From positions 1 to 12,235 of the forward strand of contig CAZQTF010000115.1 in assembly GCA_964596135.1 (NCBI GenBank): a DNA stretch of 12,235 bases, in the 5' to 3' direction. Source of the stretch: JADJNW01 sp964596135 (GTDB lineage Bacteria > Bacteroidota > Bacteroidia > Chitinophagales > Saprospiraceae). The position numbers and the translations under genes are program-made. This document shows positions 1 to 6,053 of the stretch, one piece after another (position 1 is the stretch's first letter; every line of letters begins with the position of its first letter). Below the pieces are notes generated by a model. The model did no database searches and was not told the DNA's origin. It saw nothing but the letters and a program-made list of their open reading frames with translations.

Positions 1-137
1 GAGTGACCATATAATTTGTGATTGGTGGTTCAAACACAATTTTAGGTACTGATTCTCAATTTTTTATATACCCCTCCCGAAATTTAAACATACTCTTAAT
101 TCATTCCCCAAAATCCGACACCTAATACCTAACTACC
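1..137. other. Upstream intergenic region of the gluconate permease gene
   Basis: This AT-rich stretch holds no open reading frame that I can support. It should carry the promoter and leader of the gluconate genes. The nearest thing to a Bacteroidota -7 box is the TATAATTTG around 10-18, which has the wrong internal spacing for TAnnTTTG, so I do not call a promoter. I see no clear hairpin with a T-tract and no Shine-Dalgarno sequence before the ATG at 138. Confidence 0.5.
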
Positions 138-1454
138 ATGCCCTTACTAATCATCGCACTGAGTGTTGCACTTTTGCTTTTTCTGATTTTATACTGGCGG
201 ATCAATACCTTTCTGGCATTGGTATTGGTAGCGGTAATTGCGGGAATCGCTATCGGAATGCCGCCCCGGGATGTCATAAAGTCCATTCAGTCGGGTGTAG
301 GCAGCACGTTGGGCGATCTGGCACTGATACTCGGTTTTGGCGCCATGCTGGGCGCGCTAATCGCGGAAAGCGGAGCGGCGCAAGTGATCACCGATCGGCT
401 CATCCGCCTATTTGGTAACAAAAACGTGCAGTGGGCAATGGTACTTACGGGATTCATCGTGGGCATTCCCTTGTTTTACACGGTCGGATTTTTGATGGTT
501 ATTCCCATCATTTTTGTTGTAGCAAAAACCACTCGACTGCCGGTTTTGTACGTGGGTATTCCCATGATTGCGGCGTTGTCGGTTACCCATGGCTTTCTGC
601 CGCCGCATCCGGCGCCGACGACGATCGCTGGATTTTACCACGCGGATATTAATCTGACGCTGTTGTATGGGTTGGTATTGGCGATTCCGACGGTTATTAT
701 TGCCGGACCTATTTTTGGCGGTATGTTGAAAAAAATTGAGGTGCAACCCCGCACAGAATTGTACAATCTCCGCGACATCGCGCAGGAGCAATTACCTTCC
801 TTTGGCGTGAGTGTTTTTACAGGGTTGATTCCGGTGATCCTGATGGCGGTGGCGGCAGTTGTAAAACTGATCCAGCCTGCGGACGGGGCTTTTTTCAAAA
901 TCATTGATTTTCTTGGGGATCCAGTAGTGGCGCTTTTCCTGGCGGTTTGGGTTGCTATTTATACCCTCGGCGTACGCCGCGGCAGAAAGCTTGGCGATAT
1001 TATGAACAGCCTGACCGATTCGGTGAAAGCCATCGCCATGATCCTGCTTATCATTGCCGGAGGCGGGGCATTCAAACAAGTGTTGGTGGATAGTGGGATC
1101 AGCCATTACATCGTAGAAGTGATGGCGGGTGTACGGGTTTCTCCGCTGATTCTGGCGTGGAGCATTGCGGCGGCGTTGCGCATCACGCTGGGATCGGCAA
1201 CAGTGGCGGCGCTCACGGCGGCAGGCATAGCTTCGCCTTTGGTAAGTCAGGCGGGAGCAAACCCCGAATTGCTTGTACTGGCAACTGGTGCGGGTAGTCT
1301 CACTTGTTCGCAGGTAAATGACACCGGCTTCTGGCTGTTTAAGGAATATTTCAACCTGGATATTGTGGATACCTTAAAATCATGGACGGTGATGGAAACG
1401 ATCGTTTCGGTGATAGGATTGGCAGGGTGTCTGCTGCTGGATTTGGTTGTGTAA
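138..1454 (+). CDS. gntP: GntP family gluconate:H+ symporter
   Basis: Inner-membrane permease of the GntP (gluconate:H+ symporter) family, 438 residues, the usual length for this family. Nearly the whole chain is hydrophobic segments, with roughly 12 or more likely membrane spans. Family landmarks seen directly are the Gly/Ala-rich stretch at residues 66-84, THGFLPPHP at 150-158, the GGGAFKQVLVDSG segment, ALRITLGSATVAALTAAGI, and GAGSLTCSQVNDTGFW near the C-terminus. The last corresponds to the SHVNDxGFW motif of gluconate permeases, here with SQVND. The start is the first ATG, giving a hydrophobic N-terminus directly. The next gene, 6-phosphogluconate dehydrogenase, begins 20 bases after the stop, so the two are very likely co-transcribed; this supports gluconate as the substrate over other sugar acids (idonate, fructuronate) handled by the family. 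Substrate is inferred, family is certain. Confidence 0.93.
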   Translation: MPLLIIALSVALLLFLILYWRINTFLALVLVAVIAGIAIGMPPRDVIKSIQSGVGSTLGDLALILGFGAMLGALIAESGAAQVITDRLIRLFGNKNVQWAMVLTGFIVGIPLFYTVGFLMVIPIIFVVAKTTRLPVLYVGIPMIAALSVTHGFLPPHPAPTTIAGFYHADINLTLLYGLVLAIPTVIIAGPIFGGMLKKIEVQPRTELYNLRDIAQEQLPSFGVSVFTGLIPVILMAVAAVVKLIQPADGAFFKIIDFLGDPVVALFLAVWVAIYTLGVRRGRKLGDIMNSLTDSVKAIAMILLIIAGGGAFKQVLVDSGISHYIVEVMAGVRVSPLILAWSIAAALRITLGSATVAALTAAGIASPLVSQAGANPELLVLATGAGSLTCSQVNDTGFWLFKEYFNLDIVDTLKSWTVMETIVSVIGLAGCLLLDLVV

Positions 1455-1474
1455 AGTAAAAAAAATATAGAACT

Positions 1475-2380
1475 ATGATACAGACAATCGGCTTGATCGG
1501 CTTGGGCAAAATGGGCTATCATCTGACGCAAAATATGCTGCGAAATGGCTTTACGGTAGTCGTTTTTGATGTGAATGCGGCAAACGCTGCGCAAGCAAAA
1601 GAAAAGGGGGCTATTCCGGCAGATTCCCTGTCGGATTTGGTCGAAAAACTTCCTTCGCCGAGAGCGCTCTGGCTGATGGTTCCTGCCGGCGACGCAACGG
1701 AAGCAGTCGTGCAGGAGTTGTCGGGCATGCTGCGTTCTGGCGACCTGCTGATTGACGGTGGCAATTCTCATTACAAAGATTCCATTCGACGGCATGCGCT
1801 TTTGCAAACGAAAGGCATTCATTTTCTCGATTGTGGCACGAGCGGCGGTATCAGCGGCGCGTTGAACGGCGTTTGTACCATGATCGGCGGCGATGCGGCG
1901 GCATTCGCGAAAGTCGAAGCTATATTCAAAGCAATTTCCATTGAAAATGGCTACCTCTACATCGGTCCGGCGGGCAGCGGTCATTTTGTAAAAATGGTAC
2001 ACAACGGTATTGAATATGGCATGATGCAAGCCATTGCAGAAGGGTTTGAAGTTTTGAATAAAAGCGAATATGATATTGATTTTCACGCAGTAGCAAAAGT
2101 CTGGAATCATGGCTCCGTGATTCGAAGCTGGCTGATGGAACTGACTCAAAATGCTTTTGCCAAAGACAGGCAACTCGAAAACATCAAAGGGGTGATGTAC
2201 GCTTCGGGCGAAGGAAAATGGGCTGTAGAAACTGCATTTGACCTGGGCGTGCCCACGCCGGTGATTGCGCTGGCGCTCATGATGCGCTACCGCTCGCAGG
2301 AGGAAGACACTTTTGCCGGCAAAGTTGTAGCTGCCCTGCGCAATGAATTTGGCGGACATGCCGTAGAAAAGAAGGCATAA
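1475..2380 (+). CDS. gnd: Short-form 6-phosphogluconate dehydrogenase (decarboxylating)
   Basis: Cytoplasmic enzyme that oxidatively decarboxylates 6-phosphogluconate to ribulose 5-phosphate. The 301-residue length fits the short 6PGDH class rather than the roughly 470-residue form with a large C-terminal domain. The Rossmann motif GLGKMG is at 9-14, with Asp32 at the end of the second strand where NADP-specific enzymes usually have Asn-Arg-Thr. This suggests NAD+ as cofactor (inference). The substrate loop DGGNSHYKDS is at 94-103, and GTSGG at 121-125. The segment at 170-183 contains catalytic Lys174 and, seven residues later, Glu181, matching the spacing of the catalytic pair in characterised enzymes. 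It lies 20 bases after the permease gene. Gluconate must first be phosphorylated, and no gluconate kinase is in the window. It converges on xerD with 11 bases between the stop codons. Confidence 0.93.
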   Translation: MIQTIGLIGLGKMGYHLTQNMLRNGFTVVVFDVNAANAAQAKEKGAIPADSLSDLVEKLPSPRALWLMVPAGDATEAVVQELSGMLRSGDLLIDGGNSHYKDSIRRHALLQTKGIHFLDCGTSGGISGALNGVCTMIGGDAAAFAKVEAIFKAISIENGYLYIGPAGSGHFVKMVHNGIEYGMMQAIAEGFEVLNKSEYDIDFHAVAKVWNHGSVIRSWLMELTQNAFAKDRQLENIKGVMYASGEGKWAVETAFDLGVPTPVIALALMMRYRSQEEDTFAGKVVAALRNEFGGHAVEKKA

Positions 2381-2392
2381 TCGTCTGATTAT
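2377..2392. terminator. Weak hairpin between convergent gnd and xerD genes
   Basis: ATAATC at 2377-2382 and GATTAT at 2387-2392 form a perfect six-base inverted repeat around the loop GTCT, spanning the stop codon of gnd and the last base of the xerD stop. The stem is AT-rich and no proper T-tract follows on the plus strand. On the minus strand the following bases are only moderately T-rich. It could act as a weak bidirectional terminator for the convergent pair, or be a chance hairpin. Confidence 0.25.
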
Positions 2393-3330
2393 CAAATTGA
2401 ATCTTCGGCATTGCAATTCCGGTTTCGCGGGTGAAATCGCAGCACAGTTTCTCGCAGATACTCCGTATCCAGGTGCGTATAAATTTCCGTTGTGAGAATA
2501 GATTCGTGCCCCAGCATATCCTGTACCGCTTTGAGATCGGCGCCGCCCTCGATAAGGTGCGTTGCAAAAGAATGCCGGAAAGTGTGCGGGCTCACATTTT
2601 TTTGAATGCCAGCCAGTTCGGCGCATTCTTTGACGATCATAAACACCATCACGCGGGTGAGCCGCCTGCCCCGGCGATTGAGAAAAACGATGTTTTCATC
2701 TTCTTTATGGATGTTGTTTTGCAACCGCCGTATTCCTTCGATGTAAAAACGGATGTGTTTTGCGGCTTCCTCGCCAATGGGCACGATACGTTCCTTATCG
2801 CCTTTACCGATCACTTTGATAAAACCTACATCCAGAAACAAATTGCTGAGGCGCAGATCCGTTAGTTCACTCACGCGCAAACCGCTGGCGTAAAGCGTTT
2901 CGAGCATCGCGCGGTTTCGGGCACCGTAAGGTGTGCTCAGATCAATTGCCAAGAGCATTGCCTGAATTTCTTCGTACGATAGTACCTCCGGGATGTGGCG
3001 CGCCAAGCGAGGTCCTTCCAGCAGTTCGGTAGGATCACTATCAATCAGGTCTTCGACCAGGAGATATTTGAAAAAGGTTTTTAATGCGGAAAGCAGCCTC
3101 GCTTGCGAACGAGCGCCCAAGCCCAGTTCATTGAGCCAGAGAATGAATTCGGTCAGATGCCGGGTTTCTACCCTTTCTGCGGGTAGCTCGTAGCCCTGTA
3201 GTGTCAGAAATTCTGCCAGCTTGCCCAGATCGCGCAGATACGCTTCGATGGTATTGTCTGCCAGTGAGCGTTCCAGCAAAAGATAGGCTTTAAAGCCTCG
3301 CAGGGTAGGTTGCCAGTGTTGTGCGTTCAA
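2392..3330 (-). CDS. xerD: XerD-type site-specific tyrosine recombinase
   Basis: Tyrosine recombinase of the XerC/XerD family, 312 residues (E. coli XerD is 298). These enzymes resolve chromosome dimers at dif sites with a partner recombinase and FtsK. The N-terminal SAM-like core-binding domain is at about 8-95 and the catalytic domain at about 115-300. The full catalytic set is visible: Arg152 (ASGLRVSEL), Lys176 (GKGDKERIVPI), His249 and Arg252 (PHTFRHSFATHL), His275 (LGHES) and the nucleophile Tyr284 (IYTHL). The start is a TTG: an in-frame stop lies at 3364-3366 and no in-frame ATG occurs between it and the conserved domain. It stands alone, with no integrase-like neighbours, att sites or cargo, so it is read as housekeeping. 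XerC versus XerD cannot be settled from the sequence alone. Confidence 0.92.
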   Translation of the reverse strand: MNAQHWQPTLRGFKAYLLLERSLADNTIEAYLRDLGKLAEFLTLQGYELPAERVETRHLTEFILWLNELGLGARSQARLLSALKTFFKYLLVEDLIDSDPTELLEGPRLARHIPEVLSYEEIQAMLLAIDLSTPYGARNRAMLETLYASGLRVSELTDLRLSNLFLDVGFIKVIGKGDKERIVPIGEEAAKHIRFYIEGIRRLQNNIHKEDENIVFLNRRGRRLTRVMVFMIVKECAELAGIQKNVSPHTFRHSFATHLIEGGADLKAVQDMLGHESILTTEIYTHLDTEYLRETVLRFHPRNRNCNAEDSI

Positions 3331-3625
3331 GGTCGGTCGGTTTTGCTGAAAATTAACGCATATTTAACAAAAGTCAAAAAAAAGTCATAATAGTGTTGCT
3401 ATATCTTCCTTCCTGAGAGGAATATTGAAAATTATTTTTTTTAAAATTATGATTATCAGTGTTTTAGTTAAAAGGTTTTTCTTTTTTGCCATTCTTTTTC
3501 CAATACCGTTTGATGAGAAACTTCATTTCTTTGCTAAACTTTATTCGCACACAAATGTTTTTAATAGTAAAACTATCTAATATTTTAGAATTGCTTTATA
3601 TTTGCCAAAAATAAAATCAAAGGCT
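3331..3625. other. Divergent intergenic region between xerD and the sigma factor gene
   Basis: About 295 bases, markedly more AT-rich than the flanking genes, with runs of A and T and no coding potential that I can support. It must hold the promoters of both divergent genes. A -7 box for the sigma factor gene is at its right end. A 13-base palindrome, TTCCTGAGAGGAA at 3410-3422 (five-base arms around GAG), could be a protein-binding site, but I know of no regulator for it. I could not identify a convincing minus-strand TAnnTTTG for xerD. Confidence 0.6.
3597..3604 (+). promoter_or_regulatory. Putative Bacteroidota -7 box (TATATTTG) for the sigma factor gene
   Basis: TATATTTG is an exact match to the Bacteroidota -7 consensus TAnnTTTG and lies 21 bases before the ATG at 3626. 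No TTTG or TTG is found 17-23 bases upstream, so the -33 element is missing or degenerate. Transcription would start near 3611, downstream of the TTG at 3602. That rules out the longer reading-frame start and sets the gene start at 3626. Confidence 0.5.
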
Positions 3626-4159
3626 ATGTCTCATATAGAATTCACAAAGGGTTTCAGTCAGTTTCAGGCACCATTGTACGCATTTGCATTCCGATTGACC
3701 AAAGACGAGGAAGATGCGCATGATCTGCTGCAGGAAACGGCTTACAAGGCATTCAAATACAAGGACATGTATCAGCCGCGTACCAATTTGCGCGCCTGGC
3801 TGATGACGATTATGCGCAATACTTTTATCAACAATTATCGTCAGAAAAAACGTCGCCAGGTGTTGAATGATACTACCAGCAATGATTTTCTGATTGACTC
3901 TGGGAGGTTGACAGTGCGCAACTCCGGCGAATCAGACATTACTGCGGAAGAAATTACTCAGCTGATTGATTCTCTCGAGGATTGGCTGAAAGTGCCTTTC
4001 CTGATGTACTTGCAGGGTTACAAATATGATGAAATTGCAGAAGCGATGGATATTCCGCTGGGTACGGTGAAGAGTCGTATCTTCTTCGCTCGCAAGAAGT
4101 TACAGAGCGCGATTCAGGAAATGTATCAATATACTTCTTTGGAAGATGTGCTGGATTGA
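3626..4159 (+). CDS. ECF-type RNA polymerase sigma factor
   Basis: Sigma-70 family factor of the extracytoplasmic-function class, 177 residues, carrying only regions 2 and 4. Region 2 spans about 12-75: DLLQET at 33-38 is the core-binding helix signature, followed by RAWLMTIMRNTFINNYR, the -10 recognition segment. Region 4 spans about 108-163: YDEIAEAMDIPLGTVKSR is the helix-turn-helix that reads the -35 element. The ATG at 3626 was chosen because a TTG eight codons upstream would lie before the expected transcript start. No anti-sigma factor follows; the next gene is a TetR-type regulator 66 bases later in the same direction. Which signal controls this factor is not visible. Such stand-alone ECF factors are common in Bacteroidota. 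Family assignment is firm, regulon unknown. Confidence 0.92.
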   Translation: MSHIEFTKGFSQFQAPLYAFAFRLTKDEEDAHDLLQETAYKAFKYKDMYQPRTNLRAWLMTIMRNTFINNYRQKKRRQVLNDTTSNDFLIDSGRLTVRNSGESDITAEEITQLIDSLEDWLKVPFLMYLQGYKYDEIAEAMDIPLGTVKSRIFFARKKLQSAIQEMYQYTSLEDVLD

Positions 4160-4179
4160 ACCAAGTTGAAAAAAGGTTG

Positions 4180-4194
4180 TTACTGAGATAGTAA
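4180..4194. promoter_or_regulatory. Candidate operator palindrome before the TetR-type gene
   Basis: TTACT, GAGAT, AGTAA forms a 15-base site with perfect five-base arms, 31 bases before the ATG at 4226. TetR-family regulators often bind short palindromes in their own upstream region, so it is a possible autoregulatory operator. With such short arms, chance occurrence is quite possible. I see no second copy before the SPFH or ABC genes. Confidence 0.2.
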
Positions 4195-4225
4195 AGCTAT
4201 TAAATCAAATATTTCCACTTTTGTC

Positions 4226-5017
4226 ATGCAGCTACTGGCAATAGAACTGGATGTAAACGAAAAGCTTTGTCTGCGCAATCCGCAGCGGACCGAGCTGGGC
4301 AGGAAGATTCTGAAGCACAGTATCTTGCTTTTGGATGAAATTGGCTTCGAACGGTTTACTTTCAAGAAACTGGCAGAACGCATTAGTTCTACAGAAGCCT
4401 CGGTTTATCGTTATTTTGAAAACAAGCACTTACTACTGGTGTACCTGGTGAATTGGTACTGGGAATGGATGAAATTCAGTATTGATCTGAAAATAATGAA
4501 TATTAAGAACCCAGAGGAAAAATTGCGCCATGTGATCAGCACCATTGTGGATACAACGAAGCGCAATGCCAAAGTAGATTTTATTGACGAAGATGTCTTG
4601 CATCGGATTGTGGTAGCCGAAGGAACGAAAGTGTATCACACCAAGGAAGTAGATGAACAAAACCGCGATGGATACTTCATGTCGTATAAATCGCTGAGTA
4701 GAAAAATCGCTGATATTTTGTTGGAAATTAATCCACTGTTTCCGTATCCGCGCGCACTGGCGAGCAATCTGCTGGAAATGGCAAATAACCACGTTTATTT
4801 TGCTCAGCACCTGCCACGATTGACGGATATCAGCGGCGAGAAAGGCGACATTTTGAAGCAAGCGGAAGAACTACTGCGTTTTTTTGCTTTCCAGTTGATT
4901 CGTCCTGTAGAAAATGCCGGTAATAATACAGGCAATGATCATGCGAAAGTCAACGGAGAGCATTTGCCAAACAACCATCATACACCAAACGGGCAGTTAT
5001 TGAAATACCCTGCCTGA
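4226..5017 (+). CDS. TetR/AcrR family transcriptional regulator
   Basis: One-component regulator with a TetR-type DNA-binding domain, 263 residues, longer than the usual roughly 190-220. The DNA-binding domain is at about 25-72: a first helix (GRKILKHSILLLDEIG), then FTFKKLAERISSTEASVYRYFENKHLL, which contains the turn and recognition helix. An N-terminal extension of about 24 residues precedes it. The helical C-terminal region (about 75-225) should hold the ligand or dimer interface but shows no motif that identifies a ligand. The last 35 residues (229-263) are a polar Asn/His/Gly-rich tail that looks disordered. It lies between an ECF sigma gene and an SPFH-ABC-HlyD-TolC set. Local repression of the export genes is a reasonable inference, as TetR proteins often control adjacent efflux genes. 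Family is certain, target is not. Confidence 0.9.
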   Translation: MQLLAIELDVNEKLCLRNPQRTELGRKILKHSILLLDEIGFERFTFKKLAERISSTEASVYRYFENKHLLLVYLVNWYWEWMKFSIDLKIMNIKNPEEKLRHVISTIVDTTKRNAKVDFIDEDVLHRIVVAEGTKVYHTKEVDEQNRDGYFMSYKSLSRKIADILLEINPLFPYPRALASNLLEMANNHVYFAQHLPRLTDISGEKGDILKQAEELLRFFAFQLIRPVENAGNNTGNDHAKVNGEHLPNNHHTPNGQLLKYPA

Positions 5018-5135
5018 GCAAACTACAAGCAAACTGAATGACCAATGCGATGAATCCTGCAGCAATATTTTGAGTTGCAGAACAGTGACCCTTTGTCTTT
5101 TGAGGAAGAATTTTAACAACCAAATCGTGCAAATT

Positions 5136-5972
5136 ATGAAAGGACTGATTGTAAAAGGAATTTTGATGATGATAGTAGCATCTGCTTTTTCTTCCTGCGC
5201 CGTGATCCGGGAAGGAGAGGTAGGTGTGAAACGCAAATTCGGTAAATACGATGACCGACCGTACACGCAGGGATTAAAGGTGTATAACCCTCTAACCACG
5301 ACGATTGTGAAAATTTCGACCCAAACGAACAACATGGAAGTAGAGCTGAGCCTGCCTTCGAAGGAAGGCTTGAACATTCAGGCGGAGGTTTCTATTTTGT
5401 ACAATGTAATTGGCAAAGAAGCACCGGATATTTTGAGAAGTATCGGACCCGATTACGAGCGCAATATTATTTTACCGGTTTTTCGTTCGGCCGTAGCAGA
5501 CGTGAGTGCGCGTTTTTACGCAAAAGACATGCACACCGGTGAACGGAGTTCGATTGAAACAGCCATCCGCGACCAAATGACCAAGTTATTGGAAGGGAGA
5601 GGAATCGTAATTGAGGCAGTGTTGCTCAAGAGCATTATGCTGCCGCGCAATCTGGCAAGAGCCATCGAGGAAGTACTGGAAGCCGAGCAGCAGGCGCAGC
5701 GGATGCAGTTTGTGCTGCAGCAGGAAAAGCAGGAAGCCGAGCGCAAGCGAATAGAGGCAGAAGGCGTGAGAGATGCGCAAATCATTATCGCACAGGGCTT
5801 GGATGCGCGGATTTTGCAGTTCAAATCCATCGAAGCATTCCTGGAGTTGGCAAAATCGCCCAATACCAAGATTATTGTCTCGGACGGAGACATGCCGATG
5901 CTCACGCTCCCCGGCGACGCTGAGATGGATACAGGTGCGGGAGCAAAAAACACCAACGTTCGGAACAACTAA
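5136..5972 (+). CDS. SPFH/prohibitin-family membrane protein, putative lipoprotein
   Basis: Band 7/SPFH protein of prohibitin type, 278 residues. The reading frame is open back to a TTG at 5070, but those 22 residues look nothing like a signal sequence. From the ATG at 5136 the protein begins with a basic-hydrophobic signal ending in AFSSC, a relaxed lipobox with Cys21 as the likely lipidated residue. The SPFH domain follows at about 25-180, including RSAVADVSARF (117-127). A charged coiled-coil is at about 177-212 (EEVLEAEQQAQRMQFVLQQ and onward), followed by a prohibitin-like segment with FKSIEAFLELAKSPNTKIIV (229-248). Prohibitin-type proteins form large membrane-bound rings that scaffold other membrane proteins. 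The strong terminator after its stop partly separates it from the exporter genes downstream. Lipid anchoring is inferred; an uncleaved N-terminal anchor is the alternative. Confidence 0.9.
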   Translation: MKGLIVKGILMMIVASAFSSCAVIREGEVGVKRKFGKYDDRPYTQGLKVYNPLTTTIVKISTQTNNMEVELSLPSKEGLNIQAEVSILYNVIGKEAPDILRSIGPDYERNIILPVFRSAVADVSARFYAKDMHTGERSSIETAIRDQMTKLLEGRGIVIEAVLLKSIMLPRNLARAIEEVLEAEQQAQRMQFVLQQEKQEAERKRIEAEGVRDAQIIIAQGLDARILQFKSIEAFLELAKSPNTKIIVSDGDMPMLTLPGDAEMDTGAGAKNTNVRNN

Positions 5973-5990
5973 GGCGAAGGGTTATATGTA

Positions 5991-6028
5991 AGGCTGATTG
6001 TGGCGCTTGCCACAATCGGCTTTTTTTT
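5991..6028 (+). terminator. Strong intrinsic terminator between the SPFH and ABC genes
   Basis: AGGCTGATTGTGGC at 5991-6004 pairs with GCCACAATCGGCTT at 6009-6022 to give a 14-base-pair stem with two G-U pairs and a GCTT tetraloop. It runs straight into eight T residues at 6021-6028. This is a textbook factor-independent terminator on the plus strand. It begins 18 bases after the SPFH stop codon and its T-tract ends 25 bases before the ABC start codon. It rules out the upstream GTG at 6000 as the ABC start, since that would place the stem-loop inside the coding sequence. Confidence 0.88.
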
Positions 6029-6053
6029 GGAAATTGTAGGAAATTATCACATC

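Noticed and set aside
1247..2626. A 459-codon open frame on the minus strand across gnd and the end of xerD
   Set aside because: It overlaps two genes with full sets of catalytic motifs, and its translation shows no domain, with a composition rich in Arg, His, Cys and Ser typical of antisense shadows.
2392..3330. The tyrosine recombinase as a sign of an integrated mobile element
   Set aside because: The protein matches housekeeping XerC/XerD in length and motifs, and no tRNA, att repeats, relaxase, phage or cargo genes are near it.
3602..3625. An upstream TTG start for the sigma factor
   Set aside because: The exact TAnnTTTG box at 3597-3604 overlaps it, so it would lie upstream of the transcript start.
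5070..5135. An upstream TTG start for the SPFH protein
   Set aside because: The extra 22 residues would bury the lipoprotein-like signal that begins at the ATG at 5136.
6000..6053. An upstream GTG start for the ABC protein
   Set aside because: The added 18 codons would be encoded by the intrinsic terminator hairpin and its T-tract.
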